A DNA stretch of 64,000 bases from Rhabditoides inermis (GCA_963966185.1 CAWZYM010000431.1:79501-143500); one strand, 5' to 3'. Shown: positions 35,189 to 50,680, counted from the first letter of the stretch. Notes: generated by a model not told the origin, from the sequence alone. Numbers and translations: made by a program.

Positions 35189-37180
35189 ACTCTCTTTCCT
35201 TTCCACTCTCGCGCCGTCTGCCGTCTCTCTGATTGCACGATCTCTCACGCACTCTCTGTCTCAATCAGTAGAAACGAAACCGTTCTAAAACAATTTGACA
35301 TCATGCAGCTTATGTTCAGTTGTGAATGTCTAACCGCGTCACTTCTTATTTCTCATGACACCTCCCCTATTCCGCAATTTTTGTTTGTTTGTTTGTTTGT
35401 TTCGCTTGTGATGGTTTAGGTTTAGGGTGCGCGCTAGCATTCCACCATGATTCATTGTTAAAAGCTAAGTACTAAGTCAGTTCCCTCCGATCATGTTAGT
35501 TTTATTGGTACCCCTACGTAGGTCATATGCCATAAATTTAGCAACTTTGCATCTCTGTTCTGAAAGAAATTATGAGCGATCGCGCGCGGGGGGATTCTTC
35601 CGTGTCCTTCCTACCGGAAGGACGGGTCCTTCCTTCGTCCGTCCCCAGCGGCGGGAGTCAGACTGGGAGGGGTGCGGAAGAGACGCAGAGTGCAGAGAGG
35701 AGAGACACAATGAGATGGCGCGATGGATGCACATGCTCATTTTTGTGAAACTAATTTCTATGAAATTTAAGAAAAGCACATACATTATCAGTTTCTTAGT
35801 AGTTGCGTAAAGAGTCACTGCTTGTGTCAACCCAATTCAGCAATACATAAAGCACAAGCATAAATAACTTTTCACTACCACAAACCTGCTCGAAAGAGAC
35901 TGTTGTGAATTGTGAACTGAATGAGAAAGAGAAAATAGTTTTACAATGAGAAATATAAATTGTACAAAATAGGTTTGTGTTATAATGATTATTAGTTTGA
36001 GACAGGTAGTGATTCTTTACGCAAGTACTTTTAATGCGTGTTTTCAGTCTGGCGAAAACGCAATGCGCTGATATTGTGCACTGTCTGCGAGTAAGTGTGG
36101 TCAGTGGGCGGGGCTTAGCCTTGACTTGGCTGACCGCGCGGCGAGTCTCCATTCTAGGCGTTGCTGTTCCACCCTCCCTCCCGCACAGCAACATCCGCAG
36201 GCCGCCTTCCGCCCATCCGCTCTGTGGCTTGTTTTCGCACGAGCACACCTCAGAACACGGGCCTCCGCCGAAGGCCCCATGCCCGGCCTCACTGCACATG
36301 CTATATTGGGCTTTGCTGTATCGCGAATAACCCTACACCCAATATCACCTCCATTAACTTGCGCGCCGCATCCCTGCTCCGCGTTAGCTACCGTAACATA
36401 CCGTACCGCGCACTCGAGGACCAGGACTAGACATCCACCCTCCCGCAAGCATACTCGTAGTATAATATTAGAGTGCAGTTAGCGGTACGGAACTCTCAAC
36501 TCCGCGCCACGTTCTCCACTTCTTCCATAGGTATACGGTAATGTCCTTTTTTCTCATATTCTAACACAACACCTTCAGCTGAGGTACGGTTTTCAATGTA
36601 CTTTCAGCCGCTGTCTTACATCTTTCGCCACGCAAGCAGCTACCAGCATACCAAGACACCAAGACCAAGCAAGAGATGAGGCGACCCCGTCGCCCGATCC
36701 GTCGACAGTCGACGGTGCTAAACCCCACATACATTGCGTTTCTCTACCCGAATAAAGCATATAATAGATAGTTTATAGCACGTTTATGTACAATACCAGT
36801 CGGAGTCGCGCCTACGGCGCTCCTCCTCCTGGTAATTGTGGGCGGGGCTTGAAAATAGTGCAAACCCGGCGCGCCTTACATGCTAGCTCTGACTTTGGGT
36901 ATTTAGAAAGCGCCGCATCAGCGTCACTTACAGACAGACCGACGGACGGACGGACAGGCCGTTTTCTATATATTAGGATTGTGGGCGGGGCTTGAAAATA
37001 GTGCAAACCCGGCGCGCCTCACATGCTAACTCCGACCTGGGGTATTTAGAAAGCGCCGCATCAGCGTCACTTACAGACAAACAGACAGACAGACGGATGG
37101 ACGGACAGGCCGTTTTCTATATATTAGGATCTACAGGATAATGCGATACTGGGCCAAAACAGGGATTCTGTTTCTTATAG

Positions 37181-38933
37181 TCGGATTGGATCCTATATGC
37201 CATCCGTGACATTTCACATGTTGTGCAGTTTTGTGCAACACAACATGTATGTCATTAAAGGAAAGTACCACTCTAAATTTCATGTCATGGATTCGCTTCA
37301 AACTCATATGGTATGTACTTTGAGATGTTCGGACTCTGAAATTTCCTATGTGAGATTAAAAAATCAATATATCGATTAGTTTGAATTTTCACTGTACGAC
37401 GCGCCTATTGACGTTTGCACATCTACGTTTAGCGCGCCCGGGTAAAACGAGAATAGCATTAAAGAATCAACATTTAAATTACGCATAATAAATATTACTA
37501 CACAACTGAAAAACATAAAATACCTCATACCGAACATATTACAACAGTTTGTCAGAAAAAAATACATTCACGCCAAACAATGCGTAACTGAAACAAATTT
37601 ATCTCCAACTTGTATGTAATTTTAAACACTTACAAAAACGAATGCAGTACACAACGACATAAACAATCGAGAATACCAACTATGGAATCCCATACTAACA
37701 GTTTCACACCTTCTAAGTTGTCCTTCAGCAGCATCATGCCGTTGAACGGATTGGTCTTGGGGTCGGCGATGCCGTCACTCTCGCCTCCCGCGCCCGCCCG
37801 AGCAGCGCACGTGCTCTATACCAATTATTCGGTGTTACAGTGAAGTATGGATACATAAAGGACCACTTTTATAAAACAAACAAAATTGAAAACATGGTAT
37901 AACTCACATCAAAATTTAATCACATCGGCCGCTCCTCGCACTCCGCTTCGCGAGCACGTTCTTTGCCTTCTACTACATACATCAGCTGCATCGACACATA
38001 GTCCCTATAAACACCAAAAATTCTATCATTAGAAAAGCAACACGCAAATAGCTGAGAATGGTTCGTTTTGAGATGCGAGGCGCAGCGCGAGAACATCAAC
38101 ACAACACCACGCAACATCAACATCAACAACATGAAACCTCATCGACTATCACATATGCATGTATATATTGGTATAGTAAAGAGCCAAAAACAAAACATTC
38201 AGTATTACACACAAATGAAAAAAGAACAAACGAAATAAAAGAAAAACAGAAATCAGCTGTGTCGATAAAGTTGCCCCAGCGAGAATCGTTTGACCCGGTC
38301 GCAATGCCCGTACAAAAGTGACGTCATGGGTCAGTTCTGCGAAAAAGACGTTCACAAGATTGCAGTTTCTCACTATCCTTGGGATTGATCCGAATTTCTC
38401 ACTACTAATAAATTTCACGTTGCGATGAATTTTCAAGGTGCTGCATTCATTTTCAGCATGAGTGTTATCAGTGAAAAATGAACATATTTCAACTTACTAT
38501 CACGTGGTGGTCTCAGTTTATGCACGAAATTTAGAGTGGTATACTCCTTTAAATATCCAAAACGCTTCTATGAGTCGGAATCGAACCCGTGGGCAGGTGG
38601 CGGCGATTGTTCGCTGGCGGCGCACACTACCACTGCGCCATAGAAGCAGTGGTTAGGAGATCGAAGAGAGAGCCCATCTAGCTCCACTGGCCTCTTCAGT
38701 GTACAATGCTGAGAGATAACGAGCAAACATATCTGCGAAATTCAATGACCTCTCTGTGTGAGCCTCAATGGCGCAGTGGTAGAGCGCGCCGTCAGCGCGC
38801 GATCGTTGCGTGTTGCCCAAGGGTTCGATTCCCTCTCACAAAGCGTTTTGGATATTTGAAGACATACATGTTGTGTTGCACGAAACTGCACAACATGTGA
38901 AATGTCACGGATGGCATATAGGATCCAATCCGA
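37181..38933. mobile_element. 1.75-kb TIR element (unit U3) with nested tRNA-like pair
   Basis: Same structure as in U1; nested insertion at 38551-38857. Confidence 0.75.
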
Positions 38934-39094
38934 GTATATTTACTTTTTTTTCGAGACATGCTTTGCAGGAAATATTATTAAGATTAGATGATATGTATTT
39001 ACCTCAATTTTTTTTGTCACCACCGACGCTTTACTCAAGAATAAGCTTCGTTATGATAGAAATCTGTTTATTCTCATATTTTGCATGTTCGTTA

Positions 39095-40568
<1,474 letters not shown>

Positions 40569-40600
40569 CTCCGCATCTGAGAAGGGGTGCATCTCATCTG

Positions 40601-41327
40601 TTTAAATAGACCCTTTGTTGATGTGATAGATGTTGCGAAGAAGTGTTGCGATGTGACCGCTTTCCCTTCTCCAACCACTACGCGCTCCTTTTTTCACCGC
40701 GCGGCGAGAGTTGTTTTTGAATGGTTTTCTCGAAGTGATAAGGTGTTTCGATATTCATCCGATCGCTGGAACAGGAAACACCCTAAACTGTGCAAGTTTT
40801 TGCATTCAAACGTGATTTATTTGCTTTCTATCGAGTATGTTCTGATCCGAATTCGAATCAACGCGGAGACCATTGAACAAGATCGGGAAACGGAGAAATT
40901 TGGCAAATGACCCAGCAACTGCCTAATGTATTTATTAATTAATGGAAAAACAATTTTTGTTTTTCCATTTTACACAATTTCTAGAAGCGACCGAGACACA
41001 TACAAGAAATCACTGATCATTAAAAAAACACTTTATTGAACGGTGAATACCACACAACCCGGAGAAAGAAAGTCATCAGGAAATGTATTGTTTTTGTAAG
41101 AGTGAGCCGGGCGAACATTAGTTGTCCTGAAATCGAGCAGTGGAGAGAGAGTGAGAAAATGAGTGAGAGAGAGAGAAAGAGTGAGAAAGAGTGAGAGAGA
41201 GAGCGAGAAAGAGTGAGAGAGAGAAAGAGCGAGAGAGTGATGAGTGTGAGAGAAAGTGAGTGAGTGAGTGAGTGAGTGAGTGAGTGAGTGAGTGAGTGAG
41301 TGAGTGAGTGAGTGAGTGAGTGAGTGA

Positions 41328-41379
<52 letters not shown>

Positions 41380-41558
41380 AGCAGCCTGACCGTTCCCTGC
41401 TCGTGTTCGAATATCTGGTCGTCGTCGCCCTCAATGAAGTAGGCCACCTTCCTGCCAGTCGTTCCCTGCGCCACAACCTTCCTGTGACGACGCAACACGC
41501 GCTGCAAGTGACGTCATCGGTCACGTCATCAGTGACGTCATCGGCGACGTCATAAGTC
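40601..41558. repeat. Truncated unit U4
   Basis: It contains the C6 5' flank and the ET-gene tail (41032-41501) including the TGACGTCA-repeat intron, then stops at 41558/41559, where the duplicated RTE+S block begins. Its ET exon has GTG at codon 2, as in the intact gene, and it was never joined to the U0-like segment. Confidence 0.8.
41032..41501 (-). pseudogene. Orphan 3' end of the ET-module gene (unit U4)
   Basis: Penultimate exon 41391-41501 (RVLRRHRKVVAQGTT...), expanded GTGA repeats in the intron, terminal exon and AATAAA. It keeps more of the upstream TGACGTCA-rich intron than U1, U2, U3 and U5. Confidence 0.8.
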
Positions 41559-41670
41559 AACACAACATTTCGGCCTCCTTTACCACGCACTTAAAGTCTC
41601 CAAATGTTTCGCTGAAAAATGGAGGGACGTCATATCATGCTTGTAGAAGGCCCAGATCAATTCGCACGCC

Positions 41671-42087
41671 ATGAAACGCGAAGATAAGCCCCTCGTTAGT
41701 TCTCGCCCCGTTCACACTGGAACAGGTCAGAAGCGTCCTGCTCTCTATGAAACGGAATGTCTCCCTTGCCCCCGACTACGTGTCAACGGAGATGCTTCTC
41801 CACTCGCCAGACAGCGAGATGATCGTCTCGCTGTTGAACCGCTGTGTGGAGGGAGGAGAAGTGGCTGACAGAATGGCCGACTCGCTCATCACGCTGCTCT
41901 TCAAGAAGGCCCGTGGCCGTCTCCTCTTCAATCCTCAAGCTGCTAGTGAAGTGCATTCTGGCCCGCACACGACCGACCCTCGACGACCACCATCCCTCGG
42001 AGCAAGCGGGTTTCCGACCTGGCTACTCGTGCGCCGACCAGATTCTCGCCTGCCGCGAGATCATCTACCGCGCCCACCGACGTAAAC
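41671..42087 (+). pseudogene. RTE-type reverse transcriptase fragment, second copy
   Basis: Duplicate of 9180-9596 at a constant offset of 32491 bp, with the same deletion and frameshift. It lies next to S2 exon 6, so it was copied as part of the S block. Confidence 0.75.
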
Positions 42088-42332
42088 TGGCACAAACACA
42101 AACCACAACAATACAAAGTACATGTTTTTTTTTCTTTTTTTTTCGATTACCGGCGACAAATAGGTCGTAGGAATAGAATCTGCATAAAAGTCTATATAAA
42201 ATTGTTCGAGGAACATTGCATTCTTAATGTAGAGTGAATGGAAGGTGAGGAAGAGGGATAAATACATAGAAATCTGTGTGCTCTCTGATGATCATATACT
42301 CCAGTGTTGAAAGTGTAGTGATGTTGTGATTG

Positions 42333-45300
42333 TTAGACTCCAAATCCGACGCATGACCACTGAGCGATAGTCACTCCTGCATATTTCCACGTGCCGTCCG
42401 CACCGCACGTCAGCGTGGCAGTCACCTACAAAGTATCCTTCGCTCTTCGCTCTTCGCTCTTCGTCTCTCTTCTCTCTTAGTCTCTCTACGCTCTTCGTCT
42501 CTCTTCGCTCTTCGTCTCTCTTCGCTCTTCGTCTCTCTACGCTCTTCGTCTCTCTTCGCTCTTCGTCTCTCTTCGCTCTTCGTCTCTCTTCGCTCTTCGT
42601 CTCTCTTCGCTCTTCGTCTCTCTTCGCTCTTCGTCTCTCTTCGCTCTTCGTCTCTCTTCGCTCTTCGTCTCTCATCGCTCTTCGTCTCTCATCGCTCTTC
42701 GTCTCTCATCGCTCTTCGTCTCTCTTCGCTCTTCGTCTCTCTTCGCTCTTCGTCTCTCTTCGCTCTTCGTCTCTCATCGCTCTTCGCTCTTCGTCTCTCT
42801 TCGCTCTTCGTCTCTCTTCGCTCTTCGTCTCTCTTCGCTCTTCGTCTCTCTACGCTCTTCGTCTCTCTTCGCTCTTCGTCTCTCTTCGCTCTTCGTCTCT
42901 CTTCGCTCTTCATCTCTCTCTTCGCTCTTCGTCTCTCTTCGCTCTTCGTCTCTCTTCGCTCTTCGTCTCTCTTCGCTCTTCGTCTCTCATCGCTCTTCGT
43001 CTCTCATCGCTCTTCGTCTCTCATCGCTCTTCGTCTCTCATCGCTCTTCGCTCTTCGTCTCTCTTCGCTCTTCGTCTCTCTTCGCTCTTCGTCTCTCTTC
43101 GCTCTTCGTCTCTCTTCGCTCTTCGTCTCTCTTCGCTCTTCGTCTCTCTTCGCTCTTCGTCTCTCATCGCTCTTCGTCTCTCATCGCTCTTCGCTCTTCG
43201 TCTCTCTTCGCTCTTCGCTCTCTTCGCTCTTCGTCTCTCTTCGCTCTTCGCTCTTCGCTCTTCGCTCTTCGCTCTTCGTCTATCTTCGCTCTTCGTCTCT
43301 CTTCGCTCTTCGTCTATCTTCGCTCTTCGCTCTTCGTCTCTCATCGCTCTTCGTCTCTCATCGCTCTTCGCTCTTCGTCTCTCATCGCTCTTCGTCTATC
43401 TTCGCTCTTCGTCTATCTTCGCTCTTCGTCTCTCTTCGCTCTTCGTCTCTCTTCGCTCTTCGTCTATCTTCGCTCTTCGCTCTTCGTCTCTCTTCGCTCT
43501 TCGCTCTTCGTCTCTCTTCGCTCTTCGCTCTTCGTCTATCTTCGCTCTTCGCTCTTCGTCTCTCTTCGCTCTTCGTCTATCTTCGCTCTTCGTCTCTCTT
43601 CGCTCTTCGCTCTTCGTCTCTCTTCGCTCTTCGTCTCTCTTCGCTCTTCGTCTATCTTCGCTCTTCGCTCTTCGTCTCTCTTCGCTCTTCGCTCTTCGTC
43701 TATCTTCGCTCTTCGCTCTTCGTCTCTCTTCGCTCTTCGCTCTTCGTTTCTCTTCGCTCTTCGCTCTTCGTCTCTCTTCGCTCTTCGCTCTTCGCTCTTC
43801 GTTTCTCTTCGCTCTTCGCTCTTCGTCTCTCTTCGCTCTTCGCTCTTCGTCTATCTTCGCTCTTCGTCTATCTTCGCTCTTCGTCTCTCTTCGCTCTTCG
43901 TCCATCTTCGCTCTTCGCTCTTCGTCTATCTTCGCTCTTCGTCTATCTTCGCTCTTCGTCTCTCTTCGCTCTTCGTCTATCTTCGCTCTTCGCTCTTCGT
44001 CTCTCTTCGCTCTTCGCTCTTCGTTTCTCTTCGCTCTTCGCTCTTCGTCTCTCTTCGCTCTTCGCTCTTCGTTTCTCTTCGCTCTTCGCTCTTCGTCTCT
44101 CTTCGCTCTTCGCTCTTCGTCTATCTTCGCTCTTCGTCTATCTTCGCTCTTCGTCTCTCTTCGCTCTTCGTCTATCTTCGCTCTTCGCTCTTCGTCTCTC
44201 TTCGCTCTTCGCTCTTCGTTTCTCTTCGCTCTTCGCTCTTCGTCTCTCTTCGCTCTTCGCTCTTCGTTTCTCTTCGCTCTTCGCTCTTCGTCTCTCTTCG
44301 CTCTTCGCTCTTCGTCTATCTTCGCTCTTCGTCTCTCTTCGCTCTTCGTCTCTCTTCGCTCTTCGTCTCTCTTCGCTCTTCGTCTCTCTTCGCTCTTCGT
44401 CTCTCTTCGCTCTTCGTCTCTCTTCGCTCTTCGCTCTTCGTTTCTCTTCGCTCTTCGCTCTTCGTTGCTCTTCGCTCTTCGCTCTTCGTTTCTCTTCGCT
44501 CTTCGCTCTTCGTTTCTCTTCGCTCTTCGCTCTTCGTCTCTCTTCGCTCTTCGCTCTTCGTCTCTCTTCGCTCTTCGCTCTTCGTCTCTCTTCGCTCTTC
44601 GCTCTTCGTCTCTCTTCGCTCTTCGCTCTTCGTTTCTCTTCGCTCTTCGCTCTTCGTCTCTCTTCGCTCTTCGCTCTTCGTCTCTCTTCGCTCTTCGCTC
44701 TTCGTTTCTCTTCGCTCTTCGCTCTTCGTTTCTCTTCGCTCTTCGCTCTTCGTCTCTCTTCGCTCTTCGCTCTTCGTTTCTCTTCGCTCTTCGCTCTTCG
44801 TCTCTCTTCGCTCTTCGCTCTTCGTCTATCTTCGCTCTTCGTCTATCTTCGCTCTTCGTCTCTCTTCGCTCTTCGTCTATCTTCGCTCTTCGTCTCTCTT
44901 CGCTCTTCGTCTATCTTCGCTCTTCGCTCTTCGTCTATCTTCGCTCTTCGTCTATCTTCGCTCTTCGTCTCTCTTCGCTCTTCGTCTATCTTCGCTCTTC
45001 GCTCTTCGTCTCTCTCCGCTCTTCGCTCTTCGTTTCTCTTCGCTCTTCGCTCTTCGTCTCTCTTCGCTCTTCGCTCTTCGTTTCTCTTCGCTCTTCGCTC
45101 TTCGTCTCTCTTCGCTCTTCGCTCTTCGTCTATCTTCGCTCTTCGTCTCTCTTCGCTCTTCGCTCTTCGTTTCTCTTCGCTCTTCGCTCTTCGTTTCTCT
45201 TCGCTCTTCGCTCTTCGTTTCTCTTCGCTCTTCGCTCTTCGTTTCTCTTCGCTCTTCGCTCTTCGTCTCTCTTCGCTCTTCGCTCTTCGTTTCTCTTCGT

Positions 45301-48004
45301 TTCTCTTCGCTCTTCGTCTCTCTTCGCTCTTCGCTCTTCTCTCTTCGCTCTTCGCTCTTCGTCTCTCTTCGCTCTTCGCTCTTCGTCTCTCTTCGCTCTT
45401 CGCTCTTCGTCTCTCTTCGCTCTTCGCTCTTCGTCTATCTTCGCTCTTCGTCTCTCTTCGCTCTTCGCTCTTCGTCTCTCTTCGCTCTTCGTCTCTCTTC
45501 GCTCTTCGCTCTTCGCTCTTCGTCTCTCTTCGCTCTTCGCTCTTCTCTCTTCGCTCTTCGCTCTTCGTCTCTCTTCGCTCTTCGCTCTTCGTCTCTCTTC
45601 GCTCTTCGCTCTTCGTCTCTCTTCGCTCTTCGCTCTTCGTCTCTCTTCGCTCTTCGCTCTTCGTCTCTCTTCGCTCTTCGCTCTTCGTCTATCTTCGCTC
45701 TTCGTCTCTCTTCGCTCTTCGCTCTTCGTCTCTCTTCGCTCTTCGCTCTTCTCTCTTCGCTCTTCGCTCTTCGTCTCTCTTCGCTCTTCGCTCTTCGTCT
45801 CTCTTCGCTCTTCGCTCTTCGTCTCTCTTCGCTCTTCGCTCTTCGTCTCTCTTCGCTCTTCGCTCTTCGTCTATCTTCGCTCTTCGCTCTTCGTCTATCT
45901 TCGCTCTTCGTCTATCTTCGCTCTTCGTCTCTCTTCGCTCTTCGTCTATCTTCGCTCTTCGCTCTTCGTCTCTCTCCGCTCTTCGCTCTTCGTTTCTCTT
46001 CGCTCTTCGCTCTTCGTCTCTCTTCGCTCTTCGCTCTTCGTTTCTCTTCGCTCTTCGCTCTTCGTCTCTCTTCGCTCTTCGCTCTTCGTCTATCTTCGCT
46101 CTTCGTCTCTCTTCGCTCTTCGCTCTTCGTTTCTCTTCGCTCTTCGCTCTTCGTTTCTCTTCGCTCTTCGCTCTTCGTCTCTCTTCGCTCTTCGCTCTTC
46201 GTTTCTCTTCGTTTCTCTTCGCTCTTCGTCTCTCTTCGCTCTTCGCTCTTCTCTCTTCGCTCTTCGCTCTTCGTCTCTCTTCGCTCTTCGCTCTTCGTCT
46301 CTCTTCGCTCTTCGCTCTTCGTCTCTCTTCGCTCTTCGCTCTTCGTCTATCTTCGCTCTTCGTCTCTCTTCGCTCTTCGCTCTTCGTCTCTCTTCGCTCT
46401 TCGCTCTTCGTCTCTCTTCGCTCTTCGCTCTTCGTCTCTCTTCGCTCTTCGCTCTTCTCTCTTCGCTCTTCGCTCTTCGTCTCTCTTCGCTCTTCGCTCT
46501 TCGTCTCTCTTCGCTCTTCGCTCTTCGTCTCTCTTCGCTCTTCGCTCTTCGTCTCTCTTCGCTCTTCGCTCTTCGTCTCTCTTCGCTCTTCGCTCTTCGT
46601 CTATCTTCGCTCTTCGTCTCTCTTCGCTCTTCGCTCTTCGTCTCTCTTCGCTCTTCGCTCTTCGCTCTTCGCTCTTCGCTCTTCGTCTCTCTTCGCTCTT
46701 CGCTCTTCGTCTCTCTTCGCTCTTCGCTCTTCGTCTCTCTTCGCTCTTCGCTCTTCGTCTCTCTTCGCTCTTCGCTCTTCGTCTATCTTCGCTCTTCGTC
46801 TCTCTTCGCTCTTCGCTCTTCGTCTCTCTTCGCTCTTCGCTCTTCGTCTCTCTTCGCTCTTCGCTCTTCGTCTCTCTTCGCTCTTCGCTCTTCGTCTCTC
46901 TTCGCTCTTCGCTCTTCGTCTCTCTTCGCTCTTCGCTCTTCGTCTCTCTTCGCTCTTCTCTCTTCGTCTATCTTCGCTCTTCGTTTCTCTTCGCTCTTCG
47001 CTCTTCGTTTCTCTTCGCTCTTCGCTCTTCGTCTCTCTTCGCTCTTCGCTCTTCGTCTCTCTTCGCTCTTCTCTCTTCGTCTATCTTCGCTCTTCGTCTC
47101 TCTTCGCTCTTCGCTCTTCGTCTCTCTTCGCTCTTCGCTCTTCGTCTCTCTTCGCTCTTCTCTCTTCGTCTATCTTCGCTCTTCGTCTCTCTTCGCTCTT
47201 CGCTCTTCGTCTCTCTTCGCTCTTCGCTCTTCGTCTCTCTTCGCTCTTCGCTCTTCGTCTCTCTTCGCTCTTCGCTCTTCGTCTCTCTTCGCTCTTCGTT
47301 TCTCTTCGCTCTTCGCTCTTCGTCTCTCTTCGCTCTTCGCTCTTCGCTCTTCTCTCTCACTCACCGATCTCGCATCGATCTCGAGTGTGAAGTCCTTACC
47401 GCTGTCCAACTAAAACACAGAAACTCAATTTGAACTGTTCCGATATCAACTCATTCTCAACCCCCTCTCCACTTCTACTTTTATCTCTGTAGCCGAATCC
47501 GCACATTGAGAAATGTTGTGCGGCGACAAGCGCATTACCAAACTTTTCTCGATTGTTTGCGCCATTTCTTCTACTGCTGGCCCTCGAAAACAGGAGACCC
47601 ACTAAAAAGGTAAGAAAATTCGATATGCTAATTTCGGAGGAGATAAAAAACTATTTCTTTTGTGAGTGCAGTATCAGTCGGAAGAAAAGAAGGACATTGA
47701 TTGCATTTTCCGTGGATGGCTTCTTTGGAATAAAGATTGGCTCACATTGAGGTTCAATCCAAAGATATCCTCCCACTCGGATGGTGCTTCGCAGAGAAGA
47801 GTGGCTGTGAGGCAGCCACCGCTCTCCTAGAATCAAGCACCGTCTCTCCCTCCCTCCCTCCCTCCCCCTCTCCACTCACTCCAATTGTGACGGGTCCATT
47901 GGGCAGCTGCTCATCTGGATCCTCTGGCTTCTGCGACAGCTGAGACTCCTTGCACGTGTTGCAGGCTGGAAGAGTGGTTGAAACACATGCTCGCAACCTA
48001 CGCC

Positions 48005-48039
<35 letters not shown>

Positions 48040-48777
48040 CACGGGTCAGATACTCGTAGAGAGCACTATAAAAGAGAGCGCGCAGACCGCGTCGCGTGCC
48101 CACCACACACGCGCTGCAGCGGCTGGCGTCTCGCCGATTCTCACTATATATGTCAAAGACGTACAGACCAAACTTACAGACTGGCGTAGTGGTTGTCGTT
48201 GTTGCGACAGTGGTTGTGGTTGGAACCGTCGTTGTTGTGGGTACGGTAGTCGTTGTGGGTACGGTAGTCGTAGGTACAGTAGTAGTTGGTGCCGTAGTTG
48301 TGGGCGCGGTTGTTGTTGGTGTCGTAGTAGGTACAGTAGTTGTGGGTACAGTAGTTGTGGGTACAGTAGTTTTGGGTACAGTAGTTGTGGGTACAGTAGT
48401 TGTGGGTACCGTAGTAGTAGGTACCGTAGTGGTAGGTACCGTAGTAGTGGGTACCGTGGTAGTGGGTACCGTGGCAGTAGGTACCGTAGTTGTGGGTACA
48501 GTAGTAGTTGTTGTTACCGTGGTGGTAGTAGTAGTAACTGGGGTAGTTGTAGTAATAGGTTTAGTAGAAGTGGTGGTCGGTATTGTAGTATTGTTGTCGT
48601 TATCGGCGTTTTTGAAGTGGTAGCTGAAACGTAACATAACAATTTCAACTGCAAATAATACCACTTACTCTGCGGTTTCCTAGTAGTCGTCAGTACAGGA
48701 TTCGAGGGCTGAGTTTTCATGCATCCCTCAGCATACTGTAGCAACAATAGCGAAACGACGACGGTAAGCGGTCGCAT
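42333..48777 (-). pseudogene. C6-domain mucin-like gene S2, frameshifted, with 4.9-kb satellite intron
   Basis: Exons on the minus strand: 48669-48777, 48178-48623, 47880-47965, 47746-47826, 47365-47409 and 42333-42425. It is a duplicate of S1 and carries the same 8-bp duplication in exon 2 (~48584-48591), so the frame is lost before the mucin repeats. Downstream C6 exons are intact. A V-to-A type change in one VPTTT unit (48474) separates it from S1. Intron 5 spans 42426-47364 (4939 nt) of satellite. TATTTAAA (48810-48817) and TGATAAG (48945-48951) are intact, so transcription may persist. Confidence 0.7.
42441..47352. repeat. CTCTTCG satellite array filling intron 5 of S2
   Basis: The first ~1.1 kb follows S1 base for base at offset 32491. 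The array then diverges in length and monomer order, including an internal repeated block (compare ~44935-45430 with ~45890-46350), and ends ~450 bp longer than in S1. It gives a 982-codon stop-free plus-strand frame that is purely a repeat artefact. Confidence 0.9.
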
Positions 48778-49244
48778 CTCCGCATCTGAGAAGGGGTGCA
48801 TCTCATCTGTTTAAATAGACCCTTTGTTGATGTGATAGATGTTGCGAAGAAGTGTTGCGATGTGACCGCTTTCCCTTCTCCAACCACTACGCGCTCCTTT
48901 TTTCACCGCGCGGCGAGAGTTGTTTTTGAATGGTTTTCTCGAAGTGATAAGGTGTTTCGATATTCATCCGATCGCTGGAACAGGAAACACCCTAAACTGT
49001 GCAAGTTTTTGCATTCAAACGTGATTTATTTGCTTTCTATCGAGTTTGTGTTCTGATCCGAATTCGAATCAACGCGGAGACCATTGAACAAGATCGGGAA
49101 ACGGAGAAATTTGGCAAATGACCCAGCAACTGCCTAATGTATTTATTAATTAATGGAAAAACAATTTTTGTTTTTCCATTTTACACAATTTCTAGAAGCG
49201 ACCGAGACACATACAAGAAATCACTGATCATTAAAAAAAAACAC

Positions 49245-49497
49245 TTTATTGAACGGTGAATACCACACAACCCGGAGAAAGAAAGTCATCAGGAAATGTA
49301 TTGTTTTTGTAAGAGTGAGCCGGGCGAACATTAGTTGTCCTGAAATCGAGCAGTGGAGAGAGAGTGAGAAAATGAGTGAGAGAGAGAGAGAGAAAGAGTG
49401 AGAAAGAGTGAGAGAGAGAGCGAGAAAGAGTGAGAGAGAGAAAGAGCGAGAGAGTGATGAGTGTGAGAGAAAGTGAGTGAGTGAGTGAGTGAGTGAG

Positions 49498-49538
<41 letters not shown>

Positions 49539-49660
49539 AGCAGCCTGACCGTTCCCTGCTCGTGTTCGAATATCTGGTCGTCGTCGCCCTCAATGAAGTA
49601 GGCCACCTTCCTGCCAGTCGTTCCCTGCGCCACCACCTTCCTGTGACGACGCAACATGCG
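49245..49660 (-). pseudogene. Orphan 3' end of the ET-module gene (unit U5)
   Basis: Penultimate exon 49550-49660, with ATG at codon 2 and the same U0-like junction as U1, U2 and U3. Confidence 0.8.
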
Positions 49661-50649
49661 CTGCAAGTGACGTCATCGGTCACGTCATCAGTGACGTTCA
49701 CGTCATCAGTGTTATTGCTGGTCCAAGTTCATTCGGCAGTAGTGAATTTTAACTTGGCGGTCTCATTGGCATTGCGCATAATTCGCTGTGCATTAATTCA
49801 TTAGAAAGAATGGGAAATCAGATGCGAATGCGCCAAAGAGAGCGGTCGGTTTTGCAAATAACTCCGTTCGGAAAAGGTCAATTGGAAAAGGTCATCGAAG
49901 TAATCCCGACAAACGCTTATTTTAGGTTATTGATAACTCTAAAACTAAACTGTAAAAAAAACGATGAAAAAAATCGAACGCCTGAAACGGCGTATTCAAG
50001 TAGTGCACAACAGTTTTGTCTCCTGAGTTGAGCTAGAGGGCTCAAATTTGGATATGTTGTGTACAAGACCTGTCCCGAAAATCGCTTGTTTTACGATTTT
50101 TGAAAATCGTTCATTGTTCACCCTGGCTGTGATGAAATGATCGTAAGAAACGGTTACGTGAAACGCGAAACTTTAACGCCGGATTTCCGGACGGAGAATG
50201 CCCGTAGGATACTTTCGCCGACGCAGTTCTGTTTTGAATTCCGATGCCCATCTTCGGTACAAAAACGGTAGAGATCGGGGCTGGGGGGGGGAGGTGTCCT
50301 CCCCGCGTCAGTACTCGCGCACGCTCTCATTGCTGACGTCATTATGCCTTATTGTTTGATATATTGTTAGATATAAGGATATCCATATGACGTCCTTATC
50401 CCTCCATATACACCATTATACGTGTTTGAGACGGTACTTGAAAGAATAGAGCTGCGACAAGCTCGCACGCGTCACCGCATTCTAGAACGCTTAGTCTCTC
50501 TTCTCTTTGCTATATCACTCTCACTCTCTTCTACCTGTCGTCGTCGGTCTTGCTCATCGTTGATCACGACGAGCTTTTCCCGCACCGTGTATGTGGAGGG
50601 AGAGCGCTTGTTGTTGAGCAGGAGGCAGCCCAGTCAACAACAAGCGTTC

Positions 50650-50680
<31 letters not shown>

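Noticed and set aside
44465..47413. 982-codon plus-strand open frame of SSLFALR repeats (and similar frames at 34-1758, and minus-strand Arg/Glu/Lys-rich frames)
   Set aside because: The satellite lacks stop codons in several frames. The frames follow the 7/10-bp monomers and run through an intron and into C6 exon 5 on the wrong strand.
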